Source: Planctomycetota bacterium (GTDB taxonomy: Bacteria > Planctomycetota > Phycisphaerae > Phycisphaerales > SM1A02). Taken from it: a stretch of 64,000 bases of DNA. Positions within the stretch are counted from its first letter, which is position 1, and each line of letters opens with the position of its first letter. The translations under genes were made by a program, and so were the position numbers. The notes under the pieces are model-generated. The model did no database searches. It was not told the origin of the DNA and saw nothing but the letters and a program-made list of their open reading frames with translations. Shown here piece after piece: positions 43,606 through 52,842 of this stretch. The stretch covers positions 18,575-82,574 of the forward strand of contig JAPLMU010000138.1 in the NCBI GenBank assembly GCA_026386795.1. The letters run 5' to 3'.

Positions 43606-46538
43606 CGCGCGGCCTTCGCTGCGGGGGCGGGCGACGGCGCGGGACGATCGGTGCCGCGTTCAATGGGAGCAGGCACCCCTGCCGAAATGCCAGGCGCCCC
43701 AGATCGCTGCAAGTCGTACACCGCGGCGGGTTCCGCGGCATGATTCGCCGCCGCATCACGGGCTCGGGCCAGATTCACGGCGCGGTCACGCGCGTTGTCA
43801 TCCGGGCGATAGCGCTCGTACGCGGTACGCGCCTCAGCCGCACGTTCAGTGTCGCCGCTTGCTTCGAACGCCTGCATGCGGATGTACCACGATTGAAATC
43901 GCTGCGAGTCAAGTGCAAGTGCTCGATCAGTCAGAGCGATCGCTTCCGCATACAGCGCAGCGCGCCGACTGGCATCGCTCGGCTCGCGCAACTGACGAGC
44001 GCGCTCAAGGCATGCACTCGCCGAGTCTGTGAGCACACGATCATCACGCGAGAAATCAAAGCCGCGCGCGTGCGCCTCGGTGAACGCCGTTGCGGAGACT
44101 GTGCGGAATCCTTCGATGGCGCGGTCGTACTGACCCTGCTGCATATCAACGACGGCACTCCAATAAGCAACCGACCACGGCAACTCACCCGGGTGTTTCT
44201 CTGCCGCGGTCCGCAGGTATGAAGCCGCTTCGTCAAGTCGGCCATCGCGCAAGGCGACGCGCGCCCTGCCGAGCCAACCTTCCACGTGCCCCGCCGCTGC
44301 TACTTCTGCGAAGGCCTCATCCGCTTGCGCCCACTGCCCCTTTCCGGCCGCGCGGTCTGCCACACGAAAGCGCGCAATTCCAGCATCAAACCAGCGTTCC
44401 CAAGCAGGAATCGGCGGAGAGGCTGCGGGAGCGGCCGGCATGACGGGCGCAGCGACCGCCGACACCGCGCCGACGGAATCAAAAACAACTCGATCCGTTG
44501 CGAGCGTCATGACCGGCAGATTGTTGCTGAAGTCGGCGCCGTAAACATAGCGCATGTACTTCGTATCAAACTTTCGATAGCGAACGGCGGCATCAACCGT
44601 GATTGGACCGCGCACATCCGCAGGCACCGTGAATGCATAGCGCGTGAGGTCTGCGGCTCCAGGTGGAATCTGCTGGTTGTAGAGCGGCACAAAAATATCC
44701 TGCGGGTTGCGGCGGTCAATGCGATTGCCATCACGGTCAAGCATGTAGACGTTAAAGAACTTGCTCCACGGATCCACACTGTTGCCACCGTCGCCCGCGT
44801 TGCTTCCACTACCACTCATCGCGCCAGAGCGAGCAATCACTCGATCGCCCGCGCACACCGTGACATCAAGCCATATTTCGTTGCTGTCCACTGTTCCTTG
44901 CGTGTACTCATGGCCGAGCGCGCCGAGCGTACGCACGATCACTTCCAACAGGTAGCGTTTACCGGCAAGCAGTGACGGCGCGGAATCACCAAGAAGCGGC
45001 GTGATCGCCCCGTCAGGGTTTCCATCAGCACGCAACGCAAAGATGTCCAGACGCAACACGCCGCGATTGAATGCCTCGGTGGTCGCCCGAGCGCCCTCCG
45101 GATCCGGAAGACCGCTCAGCGCGGGAGTTGCGGTATTTGCACCTACAAACAGGTGATCTCGCAAGCGCAACTCTCCGTCGGGGCCGCGCGGCTTGGCGCC
45201 GAGATCCGTGCTTGCCACTTCGGGCATATGACAGCCGTTGCAGTTGGCGGCGGGCTCCTTGGGCCAGTACCAACCTTGAACACCGTGACCGCTGCGATTC
45301 GAAAGCCGCCACGAGTCATAGTGATTCTGCCCCGGCATCCACTTGTAGTCATTCAGCTCCTCTGGCAGGAACACTTTGTGACAGGTGCTACAAAATTCTG
45401 CGCTGCGATGCACCGAAGGCTTGAGAAATGTTTGCTTGTGAAACGCCGGCTTCGCTTTCACCAGCTGCCGATTCGTCCATGCCAACAGTGGCGAGTCGCT
45501 TCCCGCGAACGGGTACTGCGGACTCTCTTCAATAATGTAATCAGCGTTGCCACGCGTTGAATTGACCGCAACAATCGAATGGCACGAGGTGCAAGTGATG
45601 CTTGCCGCACCCATCGGATCCTTGGAAACGTCGTAATGCGGATCATCGAATCGAGCGTCCTCGAATGCGCCGCTGAAGAACGGCACGGGGTCATGACAGC
45701 CCGCACAGAAGCGCGCATCATTCACTGAACCCTCGCGCTCAAAGGCACGACGCCGCGTTTCACGCACGCTGAACGCGTACATCGGATTGTTGAAACTGCT
45801 AGCGGCATGCGCACTGTGCGCCCACGATCGGTACGCATCGGGGTGGCAAGAAATGCAATAATCGTTCTGAGAAAGTGAAGATTCCGGGATGAACGCACCG
45901 TTCGCGGTACGCGCCAAACTTGGCTCGTAGTACGCCGCGCCATCCTTTGGAGTTGGTCGCGGACGCGAGGCATCGAAGCGGTGCCACACATCAAATCCAC
46001 CCACCATGAGAAGTGATGCTGCGGCAACCGCGAATCCAGTGCGCCATCGAATACGACGACCAGCGAGGCGATGCAACACGAATCCCCACACCACTACCAG
46101 CGGCGCTGCAATGTGCATCCAATACGCGCCGCTCCGTACGCCGGGCTCACGAAGCTCCGCGACTACGCCGGCAACATCCACGCGCGTCAGGATGATTCCC
46201 GTTGCAAGCGTGATGATTGCTGCAATGAATGTGACGTTCCCCATGCGGACCGCGCGCCGGTTGGGATGGTTATGCGAGCGCTTCCAGTGCCACGCGCCGA
46301 ACGCGATCGCCGGCAGCGTGATAGCGAGCCCGAGCACCAAGTGGCCAAGGAACATCCATAGATAGAAAGAATTCTGTCGCTGCTCGCTGGTGATCCACTC
46401 CGTGAGCGTCACGCCACCGAGATAAACGGAATTGATGGCGAGGAGCGCAAAGAGCACCAGCGTCGCAAGCAAGAGCGTGCGCATGCGCGGCGTGACAACA
46501 CCGCCGGGCGGAATGAGTCTGGGGCGAGGTTCAGCCAT
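43602..46538 (-). CDS. Membrane pentahaem cytochrome c with TPR domain
   Basis: The 978-residue protein has about five membrane helices in residues 20-190. They contain histidines (66, 142, 156) placed as possible b-haem ligands. A periplasmic part carries five CXXCH sites: CISCH (228), CAGCH (278), CTSCH (316), CSTCH (383) and CNGCH (433). A beta-rich region (about 450-680) and a TPR-like helical region (about 715-905) follow, with a Pro/Ala tail. It resembles cytochrome c-554-type electron carriers joined to a quinone-reactive-like membrane part, so electron flow between membrane and periplasm is likely. The exact redox partner is unknown. It overlaps the downstream CRTAC1 gene by 4 bp. Confidence 0.85.
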   Translation of the reverse strand: MAEPRPRLIPPGGVVTPRMRTLLLATLVLFALLAINSVYLGGVTLTEWITSEQRQNSFYLWMFLGHLVLGLAITLPAIAFGAWHWKRSHNHPNRRAVRMGNVTFIAAIITLATGIILTRVDVAGVVAELREPGVRSGAYWMHIAAPLVVVWGFVLHRLAGRRIRWRTGFAVAAASLLMVGGFDVWHRFDASRPRPTPKDGAAYYEPSLARTANGAFIPESSLSQNDYCISCHPDAYRSWAHSAHAASSFNNPMYAFSVRETRRRAFEREGSVNDARFCAGCHDPVPFFSGAFEDARFDDPHYDVSKDPMGAASITCTSCHSIVAVNSTRGNADYIIEESPQYPFAGSDSPLLAWTNRQLVKAKPAFHKQTFLKPSVHRSAEFCSTCHKVFLPEELNDYKWMPGQNHYDSWRLSNRSGHGVQGWYWPKEPAANCNGCHMPEVASTDLGAKPRGPDGELRLRDHLFVGANTATPALSGLPDPEGARATTEAFNRGVLRLDIFALRADGNPDGAITPLLGDSAPSLLAGKRYLLEVIVRTLGALGHEYTQGTVDSNEIWLDVTVCAGDRVIARSGAMSGSGSNAGDGGNSVDPWSKFFNVYMLDRDGNRIDRRNPQDIFVPLYNQQIPPGAADLTRYAFTVPADVRGPITVDAAVRYRKFDTKYMRYVYGADFSNNLPVMTLATDRVVFDSVGAVSAVAAPVMPAAPAASPPIPAWERWFDAGIARFRVADRAAGKGQWAQADEAFAEVAAAGHVEGWLGRARVALRDGRLDEAASYLRTAAEKHPGELPWSVAYWSAVVDMQQGQYDRAIEGFRTVSATAFTEAHARGFDFSRDDRVLTDSASACLERARQLREPSDASRRAALYAEAIALTDRALALDSQRFQSWYIRMQAFEASGDTERAAEARTAYERYRPDDNARDRAVNLARARDAAANHAAEPAAVYDLQRSGAPGISAGVPAPIERGTDRPAPSPAPAAKAAR

Positions 46539-46682
46539 GCAAAGGAGCGAGTCTGGGAGCAGCGAGAAGGTTTCGCCGTCAGCGCGATGATCGAGGCGAG
46601 GAAGGCACCGCCAGCACAGCGTGCCGCGTATCCCTGCAGTCTAGGCGTGGAGAACCGGGCGTTCGAGCCTGAAATGGATGCT

Positions 46683-49600
46683 TCAGCGACCGCCGGCCCA
46701 ACGCACATTGAACTGCGCGTGCAGGGCATCGCGGGCGGGCGTGGTGCCCTTTCCATCACGGAGCGGAAGCGGACCGAGCGTGGCGCCGTCGCCGGTGAGC
46801 ATGTCCATGTCCTTGCACCAACCGTCAACTTCAAGCACCCACGTACGGCTTACCCCCGGCGCTGGATTCGGGGTGCGAGCGGCATCGAAGCGCAATTGCA
46901 CTTCCTCGCCGGCGGCAAAGATGGCCACTGCATCGTCGGTAGCGGCAAGGAGTGGAGTGCACTCGCCAAACTGCGTGTACATACCGGGCTGCTTGCGGCA
47001 ATCCCAAAGCGGAGCGCGGCGCGCATAGTCGTAATCGGGTCGCCGTTGCGGATGCGGAATACGAGCAGCGAAGCCAGCGTCGACCACGGCTGCAGAGAGA
47101 AGCGGAGCTTCAATGCGCCGCGCTTGCGCGCATGGCTCAAACCACGCGAGCTCAACTTTATCGACGTAGATCTCCATCGTGGTACGCAAGCGAAGCGCCG
47201 TGCATCCTGGCGGCAATGCGCTGCGTGGCACCGGGAATACTGCGCGGCGCGGCATACCAGCTGGGTAGCCATACTCCGCAACCACGGTCTTCCATGCACC
47301 CGTCGCCGGGTCGCGCGCCTCCATGGAAAGCGCTTGATACGCAGCGGATGCCTGCCACATGGCGAATCCGGTGGATGAATACGGATACTCAACCCAACCG
47401 TCAACAAGGAGAGCCGGATCACCAGGGTGTGCATCGAGCGCATCTGCAAACTCGAGCGTAAGAACCGCTTCCTTACCAAGGCGCCCAATGAAGCGCGGAT
47501 CCGCTTCGCCAAAGTGAGCGGCCACACCGTCACGCTCTGCAATTGCTTTCGCCTGGTTTGATTCAGCCGCCCCGCCGACAGCAACCGTTGCGCGCACGGG
47601 CTGGGCGGCCGTCCGGAAGAAGCACGCATCGCCGGTGGGCGGTGCTCCGTTGATTCCCATGCGTTCGTCAAGCGTTACCTGCCAACCAGCTGGGACATCC
47701 CAGGCAACCAATCGCGCGGCGTCCAAGTAGCACGCCTCCTCCATCGGCTCCGCAAGACGAATCTGGTACGCGCCGTCCTTTGCAGCGAGCGCGTCACTGC
47801 CGCCGAGCGCCACGCGTTCCCATGGTCGCGACGGGGGGTAAACAGCGCGCAGCGAACCGTCGGAAGAACGCTCAATTCCTGCCAAATATCCGATACCACC
47901 GACGCCCAAGCAGTCGGTGACAAAGGCATGCGTGTGCCCATTCCAAGCAAAGATCACTGGGCAACTGGAAATCTGCCGCTGCGTCTCAACGATGGTTCGC
48001 GAGCCGGCAGCAATACCCAACTCCGTCTGGGTAACCGCGTCCGGCCAATCGATGGCCACAAAGTCTGCTCGCTCTGCATCTCCAAGTCCAACTGCAATCG
48101 GTTCGAGCGCCTGCGAGTTGCCGCCGCCGCGCGCAGGCAGCGCGTCGCGCGCCACCCACTCGCCTGCGATACGTGCATCCATGCGCGTTCCAATCCCGCT
48201 TGAATTGCTGCGCATCTGCTGCGATGGATCGATGCGACCACGGAACGAGAGCGCCGCGTAGGACCATCGTCCACTACCCGGCGCCATCCAACGCGCCGGA
48301 CCACCTGCCGCCACAGCAGGTGCCACGGCAACGGGACCGCGCGCGTCAATCGTTGCAAACTCCGCACCGGCTGGCACGCCAGTCATGCGTTCAAGTAGAC
48401 CGCCGTGCGCGTCAAGAATGGCGAGCGCAGCACTTGCTGGCGCGGGTATCACCGGAATTGGGCTCGTAGGAATCGGGCTGATGGGGGCGTCATTCTCAAG
48501 CACCACGATGTTCGGATGCCCACTTCCGGAAAGATCCGTCACCCAGAGGGCGCTGGCATTGGTAACCGGAGTGCGCGGACCAGCGGTCCACTTTCCTGCG
48601 GACGATTCCCAAAGTTGCATCGCGTCATGGGTACCGCCACCGGAGCCGCCAACAAGTGTGGCGATTGCAGCGTGGCCGTCTTCATTACGCCGGAAGGCAA
48701 CCACAGCGCCGGGACCCGATGATTCGAATGCCCCCAAATTCGGCTCACGCGACCACGCCCACAGGCGGTCGTTACTCCACGCCTGCGCTGCGGATCCACC
48801 GGCAGACCAAAGTAGAAGATCAAGATCACCATCGTTATCAAGATCCGCGGCAGTGGCATGGGCGGATGACAGCGCTCCAGGAATCAGTCGTCGCTCCCAT
48901 GCGATGGGCTCCACCGCGCCCGCTCGACCAAGGTTCCATAGCACTCCGGTTCCGGTTGCATTGGTGAACACTAAGTCCAAGTCGCCGTCATGATCGAGAT
49001 CCGCGCACAATGCAATGTCATCGCCGGGTTCAGTCACGCCTGCGAATGTCCAACCGCGCCAAATACCAGATGCCGTCTGCTGCGCCCATCCAACCCACAT
49101 CCCGCCACCAATGATTCGCGTCGCGGCATCAACGCGGCCAAAGACCACATCGGTTCGTCCGTCGTTGTCAAGATCGCCCCAGAATTGCCGGCCGCGGCGG
49201 AATGCATCAGTGGTGAATTGATCCATCTTCCAGCGACCATCCGCTGTGCTGTGCACGAGCCGTCGCTCGACGCGTGACTCTTCAACGAAATCGATTTGTG
49301 CCACGAAATCAAGGGTCCCGTCGCCATCAAGATCAGCAGCCGGCAGCAATGCCACCACTATTCCAGGCGCGGGCGGCACTCCATCAATGGGCATGGCTTC
49401 CAAATTCGCCAAGATCGGACCGGAGTGGCGAGCCAGTTCGCGCGGCGCGGATTCGGGAAGTACCGCCTCGCCAAGCGAACCCATGCGCGTGTACTTGAAC
49501 TCCGCAAGATGGCTGCGCGGATTGTCAGCAAGGCGCTGGAAGGTCTCGAGCGCGGCTGCAGACTCCGCGGTATGTCCGAGCCGACCCTGCACGCGCTGCA

Positions 49601-50213
49601 GTCCAAGAAGCGCGCTGCGCAGGTATGGGTCAAGCTCAGCGGCGCGCGCGTAAAAACCACGCGCTGCCTCGAGTTCACCTTGAAGTTCACTGCACTGCCC
49701 TGCGTAGAAGTGCGCATACGGATCAACGCTTTCGCGGTCGGATGCACGCCGAAAGCGCGGCAGTGCATGGCTTGGATCACCAAGAAAGAGGTAACCGAGC
49801 GCCTGGCAGTACTCGGCACGTGTGTCGCTGGGACGATCGTGCAAGATGCCATCCAGTAACGCGATTGCTCGCGTCTGTGACCCATCGTCGCTCTGATTGA
49901 GAACGGCAATCGCATGATCGAGGCGGGCCTCGTACAAGGTCGGACGCGACTGCAGTACGCCCGCAAATGTTGCTTCCGCCGCAGCGAATTCGAACATCCC
50001 GAGCTCGCCGACGCCGCGATCAAGTGCTGCGATAGTTGCCGCATCAAGCGGAAGTGTGGACGCAGGTTGAGGCGGCGAGGCCTGCGGCGACTGCGATGAA
50101 GCCTGCGGCGACTGCGATGAAGGCTGCGGGGGCTTCGCAGAATCATCGCAACCCGGCAACAGCAACGCGCCAACGATGGCCACTGACAACGACCATCCGA
50201 AGACAGCGCACAT
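46683..50213 (-). CDS. Giant TPR plus FG-GAP lipoprotein
   Basis: The 1176-residue protein starts with a lipoprotein signal (VAIVGALLLPGC, lipobox LPGC), then a repeated Ser-Gln-Pro linker. TPRs lie at about 60-230 (FYARAAELDPYLRSALLGL and similar). FG-GAP blades lie at about 290-560 (PAADLDGDGTLDFVAQIDF, WGDLDNDGRTDVVFGRV, CADLDHDGDLDLVFTNA, AADLDNDGDLDLLLWS). The remaining 600 residues are beta-rich with scattered Cys and no family I can name. It lies 5 bp after a [2Fe-2S] ferredoxin gene and 144 bp before the pentahaem cytochrome gene. It is probably a membrane-bound scaffold of that redox module. Confidence 0.82.
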   Translation of the reverse strand: MCAVFGWSLSVAIVGALLLPGCDDSAKPPQPSSQSPQASSQSPQASPPQPASTLPLDAATIAALDRGVGELGMFEFAAAEATFAGVLQSRPTLYEARLDHAIAVLNQSDDGSQTRAIALLDGILHDRPSDTRAEYCQALGYLFLGDPSHALPRFRRASDRESVDPYAHFYAGQCSELQGELEAARGFYARAAELDPYLRSALLGLQRVQGRLGHTAESAAALETFQRLADNPRSHLAEFKYTRMGSLGEAVLPESAPRELARHSGPILANLEAMPIDGVPPAPGIVVALLPAADLDGDGTLDFVAQIDFVEESRVERRLVHSTADGRWKMDQFTTDAFRRGRQFWGDLDNDGRTDVVFGRVDAATRIIGGGMWVGWAQQTASGIWRGWTFAGVTEPGDDIALCADLDHDGDLDLVFTNATGTGVLWNLGRAGAVEPIAWERRLIPGALSSAHATAADLDNDGDLDLLLWSAGGSAAQAWSNDRLWAWSREPNLGAFESSGPGAVVAFRRNEDGHAAIATLVGGSGGGTHDAMQLWESSAGKWTAGPRTPVTNASALWVTDLSGSGHPNIVVLENDAPISPIPTSPIPVIPAPASAALAILDAHGGLLERMTGVPAGAEFATIDARGPVAVAPAVAAGGPARWMAPGSGRWSYAALSFRGRIDPSQQMRSNSSGIGTRMDARIAGEWVARDALPARGGGNSQALEPIAVGLGDAERADFVAIDWPDAVTQTELGIAAGSRTIVETQRQISSCPVIFAWNGHTHAFVTDCLGVGGIGYLAGIERSSDGSLRAVYPPSRPWERVALGGSDALAAKDGAYQIRLAEPMEEACYLDAARLVAWDVPAGWQVTLDERMGINGAPPTGDACFFRTAAQPVRATVAVGGAAESNQAKAIAERDGVAAHFGEADPRFIGRLGKEAVLTLEFADALDAHPGDPALLVDGWVEYPYSSTGFAMWQASAAYQALSMEARDPATGAWKTVVAEYGYPAGMPRRAVFPVPRSALPPGCTALRLRTTMEIYVDKVELAWFEPCAQARRIEAPLLSAAVVDAGFAARIPHPQRRPDYDYARRAPLWDCRKQPGMYTQFGECTPLLAATDDAVAIFAAGEEVQLRFDAARTPNPAPGVSRTWVLEVDGWCKDMDMLTGDGATLGPLPLRDGKGTTPARDALHAQFNVRWAGGR
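50080..50121. repeat. Perfect 21 bp tandem duplication in lipoprotein linker
   Basis: The unit GCCTGCGGCGACTGCGATGA(A) occurs twice without mismatch, followed by a partial third copy. It encodes SSQSPQA repeats just after the lipobox of the giant lipoprotein. Confidence 0.9.
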
Positions 50214-50218
50214 CCGGC

Positions 50219-50617
50219 TCAGTGCGGGATTTCCTTGACGGCATTCCTATTCCATGCCGGAACGCGAATGATGATCGGACCAGTGCCGCGAATCTCGCAC
50301 TGGCAACTCAGTCGGCTTGTTCGCTTGATGCCCGGGGCTTCCTCAACGCGATCTTCTTCCGCCTCGGTGGCGTCGGTCAACGATGCCATGCCCTGCTCAA
50401 CATAGATATGGCAAGTGCTGCAAGCGCAGACCCCACCGCAGGCGTGTTCAATGTTGATGCCGTGCTCCATGGCCAGTTCCAAGACCGACTCATGCTCGCC
50501 GCCCATGAGCGTCCATTCAGATTGCTTGGTGCCAGTCAACATCTCCGGCTCCTCCAAAATGAAGGTCACTGGAACAATTGGCGGCCCATGCTCATGATCG
50601 GAATGCTTGAGATGCAT
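50219..50617 (-). CDS. [2Fe-2S] ferredoxin (adrenodoxin/ISC type)
   Basis: The start is placed at ATG 50617 (MHLKHSDHEHGPP), giving 132 residues; a longer ORF reads back into the terminator. The cluster motif is CGGVCACSTC (C-X5-C-X2-C), with the fourth Cys in RLSCQC, as in adrenodoxin-type ferredoxins. The first 13 residues are His-rich, which is unusual. It carries single electrons and is normally cytoplasmic; no signal peptide is seen. It opens an operon with the giant lipoprotein (5 bp gap), so it may deliver electrons to the membrane cytochrome encoded downstream, although an Fe-S assembly role is also possible. Confidence 0.88.
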   Translation of the reverse strand: MHLKHSDHEHGPPIVPVTFILEEPEMLTGTKQSEWTLMGGEHESVLELAMEHGINIEHACGGVCACSTCHIYVEQGMASLTDATEAEEDRVEEAPGIKRTSRLSCQCEIRGTGPIIIRVPAWNRNAVKEIPH

Positions 50618-50676
50618 CAGAGGCGGGATTGTAGTGGAGCTGCGCCGCTGCGCGAATAAATGAGAGGGTTTGCTGC

Positions 50677-50711
50677 AAAAACACAAGTCCCGCGCCGGAG
50701 CGCGGGACTTG
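50677..50711 (-). terminator. Rho-independent terminator downstream of the isomerase gene
   Basis: On the minus strand a perfect 12 bp stem CAAGTCCCGCGC-TCCG-GCGCGGGACTTG is followed by TGTTTTTGC. It ends the transcript of the gene stopping at 50764 and separates it from the ferredoxin operon. Confidence 0.88.
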
Positions 50712-50763
50712 GAAGAAATTAAGACTAAATTCGGCTCGACGACCTAAATCAGCCGAACGGCGG

Positions 50764-51624
50764 TCATCCGAGCTGCTTGCGCAGCCACTCGAACGAGCGC
50801 TTCACCTCAGCACGCACATCGCCATGCGGCCCTTCGAATTCTGCAACCCAAAGCGGATTGGTATCGGCTTCGAGACATGCATCAATCTGCGGAACAAGCG
50901 GCAGATCGCCTGCGCCGAGCGCCACTGGCAGCGCGCGCGGGCCGCCTGGATACGTTGGCCAAGCGGCAGGATCGTCAGAACCCTTTTTGAAGTCCTTGAC
51001 GTGCACCGTGACTGCAAATGGAGCCAGTGAACGGGTGGAGGCCACCAGATCCTGAGGCGCCCAAAGCAGATTGCCAAGGTCGAGCGTCACACCGAAGTTT
51101 GGATGCTGAACAGAGTTCAGGAGTTGCTCAACGCGCCACGCTGGCGCAAGGAACAGACCGTGATTCTCAATGCTGGTTCGCACTCCGAGCGATGCTCCAC
51201 ACGTGGCGATCGAACGACATGCCTTGGTCAACGGCCAAAGCGCCGCATCCCATGCTTCATCAGAATGGTCGTCGGACGCTCCGCGCCATGCGGCATCATG
51301 TCGAACGCGGTCGACACCGATCGAAGACGCAGCAGCGAGCTGGCTCATGACCGCTTCAATCGCGGCATCGTCAAGCTGGTTGTCTGCAGTAATCAGGTTG
51401 GCATGAATCGCAAACCCGACGATGGCAATGTCAGCCGCGTCAGCCGCGTCTGCAAGCCGGCCCGCGAGGGCCTCATCGAGCGCCGGACCGAGCGTGCCGC
51501 CCGTCGCGATTTCAATGCAATCTGCGCCGCACTCACGTGCGAGCTTAGGCGTGTCCTCGAGGCGGATTTCGCCGCTCTTGATGAGGCGTTGGAACGAGTA
51601 GCTGGAGATCGAGATATCAGTCAC
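50764..51624 (-). CDS. Sugar phosphate isomerase/epimerase-type TIM barrel protein
   Basis: GTG 51624 (VTDISISSYSFQ) is the probable start, giving 286 residues; a TTG at 51648 is possible. The protein resembles the xylose isomerase-like TIM barrel family: ARECGADCIEIATGG, the metal-ligand-bearing SIENHGLFLAP, GVTLDLGNLLWAP and FAVTVHVKDF, and a final WVAEFEGP. These strands hold the Glu, Asp, His and Glu that bind a divalent metal in this family. The substrate is unknown; inosose or keto-sugar epimerisation is typical. It starts 20 bp after the rlmN stop on the same strand. Confidence 0.78.
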   Translation of the reverse strand: MTDISISSYSFQRLIKSGEIRLEDTPKLARECGADCIEIATGGTLGPALDEALAGRLADAADAADIAIVGFAIHANLITADNQLDDAAIEAVMSQLAAASSIGVDRVRHDAAWRGASDDHSDEAWDAALWPLTKACRSIATCGASLGVRTSIENHGLFLAPAWRVEQLLNSVQHPNFGVTLDLGNLLWAPQDLVASTRSLAPFAVTVHVKDFKKGSDDPAAWPTYPGGPRALPVALGAGDLPLVPQIDACLEADTNPLWVAEFEGPHGDVRAEVKRSFEWLRKQLG

Positions 51625-51644
51625 GCGGCGGAGCCTACCGGGCT

Positions 51645-52787
51645 TCAAGCCACTTCGGGGGCATTTTGGCCATCAACCACACGAATCTGCACTCTTTCTT
51701 TATTCTCAATCTCAACAAATTTTCTGGCACGAATATTCTCGTTGCCCAGTTGACCGCAAGCGGCCATGGCGCTCCGGCCCTTGGTTCCCCGGCGTTTACA
51801 GAATTGCCCATTGGCAATCGCCCGGTCAACAAATTCCTGCACGCGATCCTCATCGGGTGCTGGCCAAGGAGAACCGCGGCGCGGGTTGTAGGGGATCACA
51901 TTGAGCGAGCAGCGCAGCGGCTGAAGCAAAGCGCACACTTCATCGCAGTGCTCCGGGGCATCATTTACGCCCGGAATCAGCACATATTCCACGCAAATGG
52001 CTGCATTGACCCGCTTAGGGAAAGCCATGATTGCGGCCATCAAGTCGGCAATCGGCTCGGAGCGGTTGATCGGCATGATCTCGGAGCGAATCCGGTCATT
52101 CGGAGCATTCAGGCTCACCGCAAGGTTGAGCCGGTGGAATCCGGTCTGCGAGATGAACTCGCCGTACCGGCGGATGCCATCGATCCGACCAACCGTACTG
52201 ACCGTGACATGGATCGGGGCAATTTCATACGCATTGCGATCGGTCATGACCTGAATGGCGGTGAGGACCGCATCGATGTTGTCCATCGGCTCGCCCATTC
52301 CCATGAAGACCACGTTCTTGATCGGGAAGCCAGGATTCCCGGTGGCCGCATCGCCAATCATGAAGCGGGCTGCATGAAGTTGCGCCACGATCTCCGCCGC
52401 AGACAGACTGCGCATCAATCCCATTTGCGCGGTTTCGCAGAAGCGACATCCCATCGCGCATCCAACCTGACTTGAGACGCACAGCGTGCGAGTCATGGTG
52501 CCATTGGAATGACGCATCGGAATGACCACGGTCTCGGTCTCAAGACCATCATCGAGCGCCATGGTGAATTTCACGGTTTCACCGTCCACATGCTGCGCCT
52601 TGATCGGTCGCCGCGCGTCGGAAATCCAATCTGGAAAGGCACCGCCCTGCACTTCCCCGCGGCGATGGAATCCGCGATAGAGCGTCTGCGCTGCAAAGAG
52701 GGACATGCCGTGACTGCGCGCCGCGGGAATGAATTCCGCGAGTGACATGCCGAGGATGGGAGTCTTCTCGGATGTCAACGGTTTCAC
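51645..52787 (-). CDS. rlmN: 23S rRNA (adenine-C2)-methyltransferase RlmN
   Basis: The 380-residue radical SAM enzyme has the cluster motif CAMGCRFCETAQMGL (C-X3-C-X2-C), FMGMGEPMDNIDAV, and the C-terminal SAMAACGQLGN where the conserved Cys resolves the methyl-RNA intermediate. It methylates A2503 of 23S rRNA and A37 of some tRNAs. The start may be GTG 52787 or the ATG 13 codons later (MSLAEF), where the family homology begins. It lies 47 bp downstream of pdhC, with a small tandem repeat between them. Confidence 0.9.
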   Translation of the reverse strand: MKPLTSEKTPILGMSLAEFIPAARSHGMSLFAAQTLYRGFHRRGEVQGGAFPDWISDARRPIKAQHVDGETVKFTMALDDGLETETVVIPMRHSNGTMTRTLCVSSQVGCAMGCRFCETAQMGLMRSLSAAEIVAQLHAARFMIGDAATGNPGFPIKNVVFMGMGEPMDNIDAVLTAIQVMTDRNAYEIAPIHVTVSTVGRIDGIRRYGEFISQTGFHRLNLAVSLNAPNDRIRSEIMPINRSEPIADLMAAIMAFPKRVNAAICVEYVLIPGVNDAPEHCDEVCALLQPLRCSLNVIPYNPRRGSPWPAPDEDRVQEFVDRAIANGQFCKRRGTKGRSAMAACGQLGNENIRARKFVEIENKERVQIRVVDGQNAPEVA

Positions 52788-52794
52788 CGATATC

Positions 52795-52842
52795 AGTCGC
52801 TGTTACACCTAGTCGCTGTTACACCTAGTCGCTGTTACACCA
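52795..52842. repeat. Three 16 bp tandem repeats spanning the pdhC stop codon
   Basis: AGTCGCTGTTACACCT occurs twice exactly and a third time with only the last base changed. The third copy contains the pdhC TAA stop and last codon, so the other two copies place extra TAA codons downstream, between pdhC and rlmN. Confidence 0.92.

Noticed and set aside
46587-47378. 263-residue plus-strand ORF over the end of the giant lipoprotein
   Set aside because: No motif and fully antisense to the lipoprotein's coding frame.
52795-52842. CRISPR-like repeat array
   Set aside because: The three 16 bp units are directly adjacent with no spacers, too short for CRISPR, and no cas genes are present.
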